Below, in pieces: positions 44,379-54,510 of a DNA stretch of 63,408 nucleotides (the stretch's first letter is position 1; every line of letters begins with the position of its first letter). The position numbers were made by a program, and so were the translations under genes. The notes beneath the pieces are model-generated. The model was not told the DNA's origin and searched no databases. It saw only the letters and a program-made list of their open reading frames with translations. The stretch comes from Lachnospiraceae bacterium (GTDB lineage: Bacteria; Bacillota; Clostridia; Lachnospirales; Lachnospiraceae), in the NCBI GenBank assembly GCA_017483735.1, contig JAFUVF010000005.1, forward strand, positions 1 to 63,408. Direction: 5' to 3'.

Positions 44379-46043
44379 ATGGACGAAAAGGAAAGTCGCA
44401 ATTTTATAGAAAACATCATAGACAAGGATCTTTCGGAGGGAGTGTACGATACCGTACATACAAGATTTCCCCCGGAGCCTAACGGATATCTCCATATCGG
44501 ACATGCAAAGAGCATTCTTTTGAACTACGGTCTTGCGAAGGAATACGGCGGAAAGTTTAATCTGCGCTTTGACGATACGAACCCCACCAAGGAAAAGACC
44601 GAGTTTGTGGAGTCCATAAAGGCTGATGTGAAGTGGCTCGGAGCGGATTTTGAGGACAGGCTTTTCTTTGCGTCTGACTATTTTGACCAGATGTATGAGG
44701 CTGCGGTAAAGCTCATTAAGAAGGGCAAGGCCTATGTTTCCGACCTGACCGCAGACGAGATAAAGGAATACAGGGGGAGCCTCACGGAGCCCGGAAGGGA
44801 TGATCCCTCACAGAACAGAAGCGTTGAGGAGAATCTTGCCCTCTTTGAGGATATGAAGGCAGGGAAATTTTCCGACGGGGAGAAGGTACTCCGTGCCCGC
44901 ATAGATATGGCAAGCCCCAATATGAATATGAGAGACCCTGTGATATATCGTGTGGCGCATATGTCCCATCACAATACAGGGGACAAATGGTGCATTTATC
45001 CTATGTATGATTTTGCGCACCCCATAGAGGATGCAATAGAGGGAGTGACACATTCCATATGCACACTTGAATTTGAGGATCACAGACCGCTCTATGACTG
45101 GGTGGTAAGGGAGCTTGAATACCCGCACCCTCCGAAGCAGATAGAGTTTGCAAAGCTGTACCTGACCAACGTGGTGACGGGAAAGCGCTATATCAAAAAG
45201 CTTGTGGAGGATGGCATTGTGGACGGCTGGGACGATCCCAGGCTTGTATCCATCGCCGCATTGAGAAGAAGAGGCTTTACTCCCGAATCCATAAAGAGAT
45301 TTGTGGAGCTCTGCGGCGTGTCAAAGGCAAATGCCTCTGTGGATTATGCAATGCTTGAATATTGCATAAGGGAGGATCTGAAAACCACCCGCCCCAGAGT
45401 TATGGCGATTCTAGACCCTGTTAAGCTTATTATAGACAATTACCCAGAAGGGCAGAGAGAGGAGCTTGCCGTGCCGAACAACCTCGACAATGAGGAGCTG
45501 GGAAGCAGAAAGGTTCCCTTTGGCAGGGATCTGTACATAGAGAGGGAGGACTTTATGGAGGAGCCTCCGAAGAAGTATTTCAGGATGTTCCCCGGAAACG
45601 AGGTTCGCCTTATGAACGCATATCTTGTGAAGTGCACAGGATGTGTAAAGGATGCGGATGGAAATATCACGGAGGTTCACTGCACCTATGACCCGGAGAC
45701 AAGGGGCGGAAATGCTCCCGACGGGCGTAAGGTAAAGGGTACAATACACTTCGTCAATGCGGCGGATGCTGTTGATGCGGAGGTGCGTCTGTTTGAAAAC
45801 CTTGTGGACGAGGAAAAAGGAGTATATAATAAGGAGGATGGTTCGTTAAATTTGAATCCGGACTCATTAAAGGTATGTAAGGGCTGCAAGCTGGAGCCTT
45901 CTCTTAAGAGCGCAAAGGCTTATGAGAGCTTTCAGTTTGTGAGAAACGGGTTTTTCTGCGTGGATGCCAAGGATTCAAGGGAGGATGCCCTGGTGTTCAA
46001 CCGTATCGTATCGCTTAAGAGCTCGTTCGTACTGCCTAAATAA
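44379..46043 (+). CDS. glnS: Glutaminyl-tRNA synthetase
   Basis: 554-residue class I aminoacyl-tRNA synthetase. The HIGH motif is in [13 protein letters not shown], the amino-acid site in [11 protein letters not shown], and the GlnRS block [18 protein letters not shown] is typical. The KMSKS loop is not canonical ([16 protein letters not shown]). The C-terminal beta-barrel anticodon domain is complete (to FVLPK). It charges tRNA-Gln directly. It starts 8 bases after the purine gene. Confidence 0.93.
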   Translation: MDEKESRNFIENIIDKDLSEGVYDTVHTRFPPEPNGYLHIGHAKSILLNYGLAKEYGGKFNLRFDDTNPTKEKTEFVESIKADVKWLGADFEDRLFFASDYFDQMYEAAVKLIKKGKAYVSDLTADEIKEYRGSLTEPGRDDPSQNRSVEENLALFEDMKAGKFSDGEKVLRARIDMASPNMNMRDPVIYRVAHMSHHNTGDKWCIYPMYDFAHPIEDAIEGVTHSICTLEFEDHRPLYDWVVRELEYPHPPKQIEFAKLYLTNVVTGKRYIKKLVEDGIVDGWDDPRLVSIAALRRRGFTPESIKRFVELCGVSKANASVDYAMLEYCIREDLKTTRPRVMAILDPVKLIIDNYPEGQREELAVPNNLDNEELGSRKVPFGRDLYIEREDFMEEPPKKYFRMFPGNEVRLMNAYLVKCTGCVKDADGNITEVHCTYDPETRGGNAPDGRKVKGTIHFVNAADAVDAEVRLFENLVDEEKGVYNKEDGSLNLNPDSLKVCKGCKLEPSLKSAKAYESFQFVRNGFFCVDAKDSREDALVFNRIVSLKSSFVLPK

Positions 46044-46060
46044 AAGATAGGAGAGGTAAA

Positions 46061-46975
46061 ATGGCTGGTTTTTTATCGGGATTGGGAAATCTGGGGCTTG
46101 GAAATCTTGAAAATATGGATATTTTCGCAAAAGAGGACAAGGCGCCCGCAAAGGAGGAGGCAGCTCCTTCGGCACAGACAGCGCCGGCGGTTTTGGAGCA
46201 GGATCTCATATTTGACAAAAAATTAAAATGCCCCGTGTGTGACAAGGAGTTTACGTCCAAGACTATGAAGACGGGGAAGGCAAAGCTGATAGGCACCGAC
46301 TTCGACCTTCGCCCGAGGCATGAGGGCGTGGATACGGTAAAATATGATGTGGAGCTGTGTCCCAACTGCGGATATGCGGCGCTTTCAAGATATTTTGACA
46401 AGATAGGACAGGCGCAGGCAAAGCTTGTAAGGGAGAATATCAGCAAGACTGTAAAGCTTGTGCCGTACACAGGGGAAATATATTCCTATGAGCATGCATT
46501 GGAGAGATACAAGCTCGCTCTGGCAAACGCAGTCGTAAAGAGGGCAAAAACCAGCGAGAAGGCTTATATATGCTTAAAGACCGCATGGATATGCAGGGGT
46601 TATATCGAGGAGCTCTCGGGAATGACGCATGGACACAGCGACCTTTCCGAAGAGGCGAGGGCGGAGGCAACCTCTGCGGACGAGATTTCAAGAAAGGAAA
46701 CCATGGAGGCGCTAAAGCAGGAGGAGGAGAATTCTCTCGAAAATGCTCTCGCAGGCTTTACCGAGGCGAGGATGTCAGAGAATTTCCCTATGTGCGGTAT
46801 GGACGAGACCACTATGGACTATCTTCTTGCACAGCTCAATTTCCACTTCGCAAAGTATGATGATGCGGCAAAGCTTGTAGCGAACCTTCTAACCAACAGG
46901 AATACAAAGCCGGTCATCAAAAATAAGGCATTGGAGCTGAAAGAGAGTATAATTGCGGCAAAGAAAAAGGCATAA
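46061..46975 (+). CDS. DUF2225 family protein
   Basis: 304 residues. After an Ala/Pro/Glu-rich linker, residues about 48-115 form a zinc-binding unit with CPVCDKEF and CPNCGYAA, typical of DUF2225, followed by a TPR-like helical domain (YKLALANAVVKRAKTSEKAYICLKTAWICRG). Function unknown; family members are widespread in Clostridia. AGGAGAGG precedes the ATG. Confidence 0.82.
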   Translation: MAGFLSGLGNLGLGNLENMDIFAKEDKAPAKEEAAPSAQTAPAVLEQDLIFDKKLKCPVCDKEFTSKTMKTGKAKLIGTDFDLRPRHEGVDTVKYDVELCPNCGYAALSRYFDKIGQAQAKLVRENISKTVKLVPYTGEIYSYEHALERYKLALANAVVKRAKTSEKAYICLKTAWICRGYIEELSGMTHGHSDLSEEARAEATSADEISRKETMEALKQEEENSLENALAGFTEARMSENFPMCGMDETTMDYLLAQLNFHFAKYDDAAKLVANLLTNRNTKPVIKNKALELKESIIAAKKKA

Positions 46976-46978
46976 GCT

Positions 46979-48409
46979 ATGTTTGACTTAAATATCCAGC
47001 TTGATTCAGAGGGCAGCAGACATCTGTATGAACAGATATATGAATATATAAAGACCGGAATAAGGGAGGGGAGACTTCTCAAGGGAGAGAAGCTCCCCTC
47101 AACCCGTTCGCTGGCGGAATATCTTTCGATATCCCGTAGTACTGTGGACTATGCTTATGACCAGCTTTTGGGGGAGGGGTATATTGAAGCAAAGCCGTCA
47201 AGAGGTTATTTCGTATGCTCCATGGAGGGGCTTTTTGATATAGAGGAGGCCAAAAGAACCGAAGGGGATCCCGAGGACGTAAAGGGCGCAGAGGAAACGG
47301 AAAAAAATGAAGCACATGGCAATGATAAGGGGATTCTTGTTGATTTTTCTCCCAACGGTGTGGAGTTTGCGGCGTTTCCCAACAATATATGGGCAAGAAT
47401 AGCCAGAAATACACTAATATACGGCAGAAAAGATATTCTTTTATCAGGAGATCCCAAGGGGGATATTGACCTTAGAAAGACCATATGCCGGTACCTGCAT
47501 TCATCCAGAGGAGTGTCGTGTTCATATGAGCAGGTAATAGTGGGCGCCGGCAACGATTATCTTTTGATGCTTCTTAGTCTGATTCTTAAATCCTCAAAGG
47601 GCATTCTCTTTGAAAGTCCCGGATACGGGAGAGCATACAGGATATTTAAGAATGCTGGCTTTGAAATATCATTTACCGGAGGGGATTCATGCGGGCTTGA
47701 TATAAGCAGCGCCCGGGGAGACTTTGATGTAATATATTCCATGCCGGCACACCAGTTTCCCACCGGAGTGGTAATGCCAATTGGACGGAGGGGAGAGCTC
47801 TTAAATTGGGCGAAGGAGAAGGAGGGACGATACATAATAGAGGATGACTATGATTCCGAATTCCGTTTCAGGGGTAAGCCCATCGCATCTCTACAGTCCT
47901 TGGATAAGAACGGAAATGTGATATATCTCGGAACCTTTTCGAAGGCTCTTGCCCCCGCTATAAGGGTCAGCTATATGGTGCTTCCGGAGAGGCTTCTTAT
48001 GAAATTTGAAGAAAACGCCGGCTTCTATTCATGTACAGTGCCGAGGCTCGATCAGCATATTCTGGAGGAATTTATAAGCGGGGGATATTTTGAGAGATAT
48101 TTAAACAAAATGAGAAAGCTCTACAGGGCAAAGCACACAAAGCTCCTTGAAGAGTTGTATGGATTAAGGGGAAAATTTGCTGTTTACGGGGAGGATGCGG
48201 GACTTCACATACTCCTTGAAGCAAAGGATGGCACCAAAGATGCCGTACTCTATGATATGGCAAGGGAAGTGGGCGTAAAGGTATATCCGCTTTCGGGATA
48301 CGCACTAAAAGACCCCCGGGAGAGCAGTACCGTAATACTGGGGTTCGGGGGTCTCGAAATATCGGATATCTCTAAAGGAACAGAGCTTTTGAAAAAGGCG
48401 TGGCTTTAG
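46979..48409 (+). CDS. MocR/PdxR family regulator (GntR HTH plus aminotransferase)
   Basis: 476 residues: a GntR winged helix (about 12-80, LYEQIYEYIKTGIREGRLLKGEKLPSTRSLAEYLSISRSTVDYAYDQL) joined by an acidic linker to a fold type I aminotransferase domain (about 125-476) with the PLP lysine in YLGTFSKALAP and the Asp in IIEDDYDSEFRF. PdxR and MocR proteins use PLP-bound domains as ligand sensors, often of pyridoxal, GABA or taurine. No pyridoxal synthesis genes are nearby. Convergent with the next gene; the two stop codons overlap by 4 bases. Confidence 0.86.
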   Translation: MFDLNIQLDSEGSRHLYEQIYEYIKTGIREGRLLKGEKLPSTRSLAEYLSISRSTVDYAYDQLLGEGYIEAKPSRGYFVCSMEGLFDIEEAKRTEGDPEDVKGAEETEKNEAHGNDKGILVDFSPNGVEFAAFPNNIWARIARNTLIYGRKDILLSGDPKGDIDLRKTICRYLHSSRGVSCSYEQVIVGAGNDYLLMLLSLILKSSKGILFESPGYGRAYRIFKNAGFEISFTGGDSCGLDISSARGDFDVIYSMPAHQFPTGVVMPIGRRGELLNWAKEKEGRYIIEDDYDSEFRFRGKPIASLQSLDKNGNVIYLGTFSKALAPAIRVSYMVLPERLLMKFEENAGFYSCTVPRLDQHILEEFISGGYFERYLNKMRKLYRAKHTKLLEELYGLRGKFAVYGEDAGLHILLEAKDGTKDAVLYDMAREVGVKVYPLSGYALKDPRESSTVILGFGGLEISDISKGTELLKKAWL

Positions 48410-48843
48410 TTTTTGCTCTGACTGTTGTCCTGATTTTTGTTCTGATCCTTGTCCTCATCAAAGAATTCCTCTACAGTAACCTTTGCGGTGCTGTCAATCT
48501 CATCCGTTATGTCCTCCACATCGCTTTTCAGCTCCTTGGCACGCTCATCCGCCTCTGCGGACAGAGTCTCCATAAGCTTGTCCGTGGCTGTGGCTGCCTT
48601 TGTGGCATAGTTTGAAACGGTGTCCTTGACCTTGTCGGAAACATCCTTGATCTTTTCCTTTGCAGCCTCGGTATTGATGGTAACATACTTTCTGGGCTCG
48701 GAAGTCTCGCCGCTGAAATCGTCAAGATCCGTATCCTCATTCAAGAGGGCTTCTTTGTCCTTTTTCTGAAGATAATATACTGCTCCGGCAACGGCACCGA
48801 CTGCAGCGGAGAATAATAAAAGTTTACCAAGTTTTTTTGACAT
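48406..48843 (-). CDS. YtxH-like membrane-anchored helical protein
   Basis: 145 residues: an N-terminal membrane helix (LGKLLLFSAAVGAVAGAVYYL) and a long amphipathic helix with AKEKIKDVSDKVKDTVSNYATKAATATDKLMETLS, ending in a disordered Asp/Asn/Gln tail. The layout resembles YtxH-type stress proteins. Start at 48843 follows AAGGAG. Its stop overlaps that of the MocR gene. Confidence 0.6.
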   Translation of the reverse strand: MSKKLGKLLLFSAAVGAVAGAVYYLQKKDKEALLNEDTDLDDFSGETSEPRKYVTINTEAAKEKIKDVSDKVKDTVSNYATKAATATDKLMETLSAEADERAKELKSDVEDITDEIDSTAKVTVEEFFDEDKDQNKNQDNSQSKN

Positions 48844-48920
48844 AACGTTTCTCCTTTTCGTTTGATATATATATCTTAATACAATTAGCTCCAAAAAAAA
48901 AGAAAAATATTGAAAAAATT

Positions 48921-48974
48921 TTGAAAAATAGATGTCAATGTGATATAGTGTATCTTACCGTTAACTTATACGGT
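48921..48974 (+). promoter_or_regulatory. Promoter and possible operator of the TetR gene
   Basis: TTGAAA at 48921-48926 and TATAGT at 48944-48949 with 17 bases between. An inverted repeat ACCGT (48957-48961)/ACGGT (48970-48974) sits where transcription begins, a plausible autorepression operator. Confidence 0.5.
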
Positions 48975-48994
48975 CAATTTGAAGGCTTTTTGAG

Positions 48995-49597
48995 ATGAAC
49001 GATAAATTTTTTGATCTGCGCAAAGAAAAACAGAACAGAATGATAAATGCGGCATTAAAGAACTTTGCGGAAAAGGGCTACAAGCACGCCAGCACCGATG
49101 ATATGGTGCGGGATGCCGGCATAAGCAAGGGACTTTTGTTTCATTATTTCGGCAGCAAGGTGGGGCTTTATACCTTTGTGTATGAGTACAGCGCAAGATA
49201 TATGCTGCTTGAGCTTGATACACAGCTTGGGGGAGTGAGCCACGAATTTTTCGAGCACATTAAGCTTGTGGAGAGAGCCAGGCTGAATGCAATGAGGGAG
49301 TATCCTTATATGCTCAAATTTCTTGATACAGCAAGGGGAGAGGATGTGAAGGAGGCGCTGCTTGCGGTGGAGGACAGGCGAAACCAGTATGCGGAGGCCT
49401 GTGAGGCGCTAAAGGATAGTGCCGATACCGACAGGATACCTGAGGATGTGGATTATATAAAGCTCTGGAATATGATGGAATTTACGATAAAGGGGCTTAT
49501 GCAGGAACGCTTTCTCGATGCCTCGTTTCAGGCGGATATGCTCTATGACGAGGTAGCTGAATATATAGACCTTATGAGCCGGCTTGTATATAAATGA
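48995..49597 (+). CDS. TetR/AcrR family regulator
   Basis: 200 residues. N-terminal TetR helix-turn-helix (RMINAALKNFAEKGYKHASTDDMVRDAGISKGLLFHYFGSKVGLY) and a helical ligand domain of no known specificity. It begins after a promoter with an inverted repeat at 48957-48974. The ribosome site is weak. The acetyltransferase gene starts 16 bases after it, so it may control that operon. Confidence 0.84.
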   Translation: MNDKFFDLRKEKQNRMINAALKNFAEKGYKHASTDDMVRDAGISKGLLFHYFGSKVGLYTFVYEYSARYMLLELDTQLGGVSHEFFEHIKLVERARLNAMREYPYMLKFLDTARGEDVKEALLAVEDRRNQYAEACEALKDSADTDRIPEDVDYIKLWNMMEFTIKGLMQERFLDASFQADMLYDEVAEYIDLMSRLVYK

Positions 49598-49613
49598 TTT
49601 AAGAAGGATAGAA

Positions 49614-51043
49614 ATGTTATTTAGCAGTGTTGAATTTATATTGGTTTTCATGCCGTTGTTTCTGATAGTTTATTATCTGACACCGGCAAAATATAAGAAT
49701 TATATCCTCCTGACGGGAAGCCTGATATTCTATGCTTACGGGGGCTTGAAGGATCTTGCTCTCCTTTTGTTGTCCTTAATAGTCAATTATTCCCTTTCAA
49801 AATGTATTGGGGAATGGCGCAAGGACAGTTTGGGAAAGATTATTTTGACTGTATCGGTCATTTTAAATGTAAGTGTATTGGGCATATATAAATATGGCGG
49901 ATTGATACTTGAAGCCCTCGGAAGGGACGGAGAACACACTATAACGGGTTTCGGCTCATTGTCGGCTATGCCGCTGGGTCTTTCATTCTATACCTTCCAG
50001 ATACTTTCATATCTGATAGATATGTACAGGGGAGAAGTTCCGCAGGATGTTAGCTTTTCAAAATATGCGGTATATATAAGTATGTTTCCGAGGCTGGTTC
50101 AGGGGCCGATGTTTCAATATTCGAGGGTGGGCAGAGCGCTGGAAGGCAGACATATCACTATATATGATATTCAGAACGGTCTGAAGACTTTTACCATAGG
50201 GCTTGCTGCAAAGGTGCTTCTGGCGGACAGGATAGGACTTTTGTGGAGGGACATTCAGGTCACGGGTATTGTCAGCATCTCAACCGGAAGAGCATGGCTT
50301 GGTATGATTGCATATTCATTACAGCTGTATTTTGACTTCTGCGGTTATTCCATAATGGCGGTGGGAGTGGGCAGAATGTTAGGGTTTGAGCTTCCGGCAA
50401 ACTTTGACAGCCCCTATATGTCAAAAGCATAAGGGAATTTTACAGAAGATGGCATATAACTCTCGGAGAGTGGTTTAAGAAATATGTGTACATACCCCTC
50501 GGGGGCAGCCGTAACGGCGATGTGGCGACTATAATCAATCTGGGAGTGGTCTGGCTGTTTACAGGAATGTGGCACGGCAGCACATTCAATTTCATCATAT
50601 GGGCGGCAATTCTGTATACCTGCATCGTGCTGGAAAGAGTGATAGGGGAGAATATGTCCGGAGCATTGAGTGGTCTTTCGAAGAGGAGTTTTTTATATTA
50701 TGTGCTGGATGTCGTGAAGCATATATACGTGCTTATAATAATAGGTATATCCTGGGTATGCTTTGCACTACCCAATCTCAATGAACTGTTTGAGTATCTG
50801 GGCAGGATGTTTGGCTTTGTGAGCGGAGTAAATATCCGTCCCCGGGATTTTCTGACCACGCTCGGCGACTATTGGTATATATTGCTGGGGTGCATCATAT
50901 GCAGTACCGGAATCGTGGGAAAGCTTTATGAGCGCTACAGGGAGAACATAGTGTGCAAGCTTATCCTTGCGGTGCTGTTCTGGTTCTGTGTATGGCGTGT
51001 GATAGTTGAGGGCAACAACACATTTATGTATTCCAAGTTTTAA
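49614..51043 (+). pseudogene. MBOAT O-acyltransferase, frameshifted
   Basis: Two halves of one membrane-bound O-acyltransferase (AlgI/DltB type). The first, 49614-50432, runs from MLFSSVEFILVFMPLFLIVYYL to SPYMSKA and stops. The expected continuation REFYRRWHITLGEWFKKYVYIPLGG follows immediately in another frame, and the rest, with the catalytic His in MWHGSTFNFIIWAA, ends at 51043. One base is missing at about 50430-50433 (GCATAAGG where GCAATAAGG would read A-I-R). Either the gene is dead, the deletion is an assembly error, or the site is slippery. It pairs with the SGNH gene that follows. Confidence 0.8.
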
Positions 51044-51051
51044 GGATGGCT

Positions 51052-51987
51052 ATGATAGATTTTTATTACAGGATAAGGGTATATATTTTTCCTGTGGCGC
51101 TGCTTTTGCTCGGCGCTCTGTTCATTGTGTTCGTGGACAGATTTGACACCTATGAATCACTCTATACGAGAGCTCATGACAGCATCGTCTCAACGGGAGA
51201 AAATATGGGGCTCATCAAGAAAACGGAGGAGATGGTGGTTCCCGTTACTACCGGAGATATATCCACCGTTGTTGAAAAGCCAGAGGAGTCTGATCCCGTG
51301 GAGGAAATTACGGATTCAGGCGAGGCGATGCACGGCGAGCGGATAGACGAGCTTACTGAGGAGCTTACCTTTGTAGAGGTGGAGGATGATTATTTCGAGG
51401 ATGCGGCATTTATAGGAGATTCGAGGGTTGTGGGACTCTATGAATACGGCGGATGGCAGGATATCGCCCACTTTTATGCGGCAGTAGGGCTAAATATATA
51501 CAAGCTCTTTGATGTTGATATGGATCAGGTGGACGAGGAGGGACATAAATATACTGTAACCCTCGAGGAAGGGCTTACAGAGAATGATTTTAGGAAGATA
51601 TATATAATGCTCGGCATAAATGAGGTGGGCACGGGCAATGCGGAATATTTCGTAAATGCATACAGGGAGCAGCTGGAACGCATCAAGGAGCTCCAGCCCA
51701 ACGCCATAATATACGTGATGAGTATAATGAATGTTTCGCAAAATCGTTCAAATAAGGGCGATCACGTAAACAGGGATGCCATCAATGAGAGAAATGAAGC
51801 GCTGGCTGAGCTTGAAGACGGCAAGAGGGTGTTTTATCTGGATGTAAACGAGGCAGTCTGTGACGAGGAAGGATATCTCATAGGCGATTACACCTTCGAC
51901 GGAGTGCATCTTAAGGCGCAATATGTGAAGCTCTGGCAGGATTATCTAAGAACTCACGCCTATGATATAATAGCCACGCAGCAATAA
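51052..51987 (+). CDS. SGNH/GDSL family hydrolase, membrane-anchored
   Basis: About 311 residues: one N-terminal membrane helix, a disordered acidic linker (VEKPEESDPVEEITDSGEAMHGE), then an SGNH domain (about 115-305) with block I FIGDSRVVGL (Ser), block III MLGINEVG (Asn) and block V FDGVHLKAQYVK (Asp-His). Such proteins commonly work with MBOAT acyltransferases in moving acetyl groups to wall polysaccharides. ATG at 51052 has AAGGA 5 bases before it; 51046 is an in-frame alternative. The upstream MBOAT gene is frameshifted. Confidence 0.8.
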   Translation: MIDFYYRIRVYIFPVALLLLGALFIVFVDRFDTYESLYTRAHDSIVSTGENMGLIKKTEEMVVPVTTGDISTVVEKPEESDPVEEITDSGEAMHGERIDELTEELTFVEVEDDYFEDAAFIGDSRVVGLYEYGGWQDIAHFYAAVGLNIYKLFDVDMDQVDEEGHKYTVTLEEGLTENDFRKIYIMLGINEVGTGNAEYFVNAYREQLERIKELQPNAIIYVMSIMNVSQNRSNKGDHVNRDAINERNEALAELEDGKRVFYLDVNEAVCDEEGYLIGDYTFDGVHLKAQYVKLWQDYLRTHAYDIIATQQ

Positions 51988-52036
51988 CATCCGTGTAATT
52001 GCAGAACGCTCGCTATTATACCACAAGCATCCTTGA

Positions 52037-53400
52037 TTATTCCTTATTTCTTACTGCAAAATCCACTCCCGTTTTTGAGGGAACTTCATCATCAAAATTA
52101 TAATCCTTGCCGGGAAGAAAGGCATTCAGAATAATTCCCACCAAAGCGCCCACCGCAAGTCCGGAGAGGCTTATGGTCACTTCTCCGATATTGAATGCCA
52201 CAGCGCCGGCTGCGGAATAATTGATGCCGATGGAAAGCACAAGTATTAACGCTGCGATTATTACATTTCTCGTACTGGTAAAATCTATTTTTGTCTCTAC
52301 AATATTCCTCACGCCGACTGCGGAAATCATACCGTAGAGCACAAGGGATACGCCGCCGCAGGTAGCTGTCGGCATACATCCTATTACAGCCGCAAACTTT
52401 GGAGAGAAGGAGAAGAGGCAGGCAAAGATTGCCGCTATCTCTATTACAAGGGGGTCAAACACTCTTGTCAGGGAAAGCACTCCCGTATTCTCACCGTATG
52501 TCGTGTTTGCCGGAGCGCCAAAGAGGGAGGCTAAGATTGTGGCGATACCGTCTCCGGTAAGCGTCCTGTGAAGTCCGGGATCCTTAATAAAATTTTTACC
52601 CACAGTAGAGGATATTGCGGAAATATCTCCAATATGCTCCACCATTGTGGCAAGGGCTATGGGCATTATTGTCACTATAGAGGTTATAAGCAAGGAGCTG
52701 TTTAAATTTCCGAATATGGAGAATGCCGTATTCTCGTAATGAATCGGTATTCCTATCCATGCGGCTTCATTTACGGCGGTAAAATCCACTCTTCCAAGAA
52801 TTACCGCCAGCAGATATGAGCCTATGACGCCGATTATGATAGGAACAATCTTAATCATTCCCTTGCCCCAGATATTGCAGACAATGACAAGGACTATCGC
52901 AACGACGGCAATGAGCCAGTCTGCGGAGCAGTTGTCGATAGCGGACTGGGACAGAGTAAGTCGATGGCTATTATTATTGGACCTGTCACAATGGGAGGGA
53001 AGAAGCGCATTACCTTGGCGGTGCCAAATGCCTTTATGAGCGTCGCAAGGGCAAGGTATAAAAGTCCGGAGCACGCTACTCCAAAGCAGGCGTAGGGCAG
53101 AAGCTCCTTGTTTGATACGCCGCCCGCCATAGGCGCTATAGCCGCATAACCGCCCAGATAGGCAAAGCTTGAACCTAAGAACGCAGGAACCTTTCTTTTA
53201 GTAATAAAGTGAAAAAATAAGGTTCCCAGCCCGGCGAAGAGAAGTGTTGTTGATACATCAAGCCCCGTCAGCATAGGAACCAGTATTGTCGCTCCAAACA
53301 TTGCAAACATATGTTGCAGACCTAAGAGAAGCATTTTGGGAACACCTAAGGATTTTGCGTCATAGATGCCGGTCTCTCCCAGAGAATTGGAATTACCCAT
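52037..53400 (-). pseudogene. Uracil permease-like NCS2 transporter, frameshifted
   Basis: One NCS2 nucleobase transporter split into two frames. The N-terminal part (53400 to about 52957) runs from GVPKMLLLGLQHMFAMFGATILVP to VTGPIIIAI, then goes out of frame; the expected GLTLSQSAIDNCSADWL continues in the next frame and reads to 52037, including the substrate motif ATMVEHIGDISAISSTVG and FGAPANTTYGENTGVLSLTRV. A single G appears lost (ATCGAC where ATCGGAC would keep Ile-Gly) near 52957. Complete otherwise; no second lesion is seen. An independent base error would restore it. Confidence 0.78.
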
Positions 53401-53439
53401 AGGAAACCTCCTGTTTGTTTTCGGATTTTTTCACGAACA

Positions 53440-53468
53440 ATAATATATCTTTTGCATATGTCAGTCAA
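53440..53468 (-). promoter_or_regulatory. Promoter of the uracil permease gene
   Basis: On the minus strand TTGACT (53468-53463) and TATTAT (53445-53440) are 17 bases apart, about 40 bases before the start codon, which has a strong AGGAGG. No attenuator or PyrR site is visible in the short leader. Confidence 0.65.
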
Positions 53469-53577
53469 GAAGAACCGATGAAACTGTATAATGTGGTTTA
53501 AAAAACTACATCTTGTAATCTGACACTCGTTGTGATATGCTTACTTCAATTATATTAAGAAATAAAAGGATATTGCA

Positions 53578-54492
53578 ATGAGCGAAAAATTTCATATAAT
53601 AAGCGACGGCTCCTGTGATCTTCCCCCGGAGCTTGCGCAGGAAAAGAATATAACCGTTGTGCCATTTTATGTGTGCTTCTCCGATGATAAGTATTATAAG
53701 GAGATAGAGGAAATGCCGATAAGGCAGTTCTATCAGCATATGGTGGATATACCGAAGGATTATCCGAAGAGCTCCATGCCGTCGACACAGGATTATATCG
53801 ATTGTTTTACGCCCTTTGTCGAGGATGGGATGCCGATATTGTGCATCTGTATCACGACTAAGTTTTCCGGCTCCTACCAATCCGCACTAAATGCAAAGGA
53901 AATGATATTGGAGGAGCACCCCGGGGCAGTCATTGAGGTTATGGATTCCACCATAAATACCGTGCTTCAGGGAAACTTTGTGCTTGAAGCCGTAACTTTG
54001 CGTGATGCGGGGTGGAGCCTTTCTGACAGCCTGAGACGCTTAAATGAGATAAAGGGAAGCGGCAGGATATTCTTTACCGTGGGAGGCATTGAGCATCTTA
54101 AGAAGAATGGGCGCATAGGCAAGGTTGCCGTTGTTGCCACCTCAGCGCTCAATATCCGCCCTATAATAACTCTTAAGGAGGGCGAGATATTTGCATCGGG
54201 CATAAGTAGAGGCAGGGCAAAGAGCATTGAAAAGAGCAGGCTCCTTCTCGTTGATTATCTCAAAGAGAGAAATGCCGACGTAAAGGATTACTCCTTTGAC
54301 ATAGGCTACGGCTATGACAGGGAGGAAGCCTTAAGCTGGCGGGGAGATATAATAAAAATGCTTGCGGAGAACGGATATACACTTACAGAGGATGATCTTC
54401 CCTTGTATCAGATAGGCGCAGGCATAGGCGTACACACAGGTCCCTTCCCTCTGGGAGTGACAGTCATAGAGAAGGCTTTAAGTTCTGTATAG
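53578..54492 (+). CDS. DegV family fatty-acid-binding protein
   Basis: 304 residues with the DegV fold: opening IISDGSCDLPPELAQEKNITVVPFYV, the SSMPSTQDY segment, ITTKFSGSYQSA and the conserved FTVGGIEHLKKNGRIGKV. These proteins bind a fatty acid and serve the FakA kinase in Gram-positives (FakB-like). No fakA is adjacent. AAAGGATA precedes the ATG. Confidence 0.86.
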   Translation: MSEKFHIISDGSCDLPPELAQEKNITVVPFYVCFSDDKYYKEIEEMPIRQFYQHMVDIPKDYPKSSMPSTQDYIDCFTPFVEDGMPILCICITTKFSGSYQSALNAKEMILEEHPGAVIEVMDSTINTVLQGNFVLEAVTLRDAGWSLSDSLRRLNEIKGSGRIFFTVGGIEHLKKNGRIGKVAVVATSALNIRPIITLKEGEIFASGISRGRAKSIEKSRLLLVDYLKERNADVKDYSFDIGYGYDREEALSWRGDIIKMLAENGYTLTEDDLPLYQIGAGIGVHTGPFPLGVTVIEKALSSV

Positions 54493-54510
54493 ATTTAAAG
54501 GAGTGAAATT

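Noticed and set aside
48406..48409. Four-base overlaps of convergent stop codons (also 56169-56172), both on TTAG.
   Set aside because: TTAG is simply the shortest sequence that holds TAG on one strand and TAA on the other; compact genomes produce it by chance.
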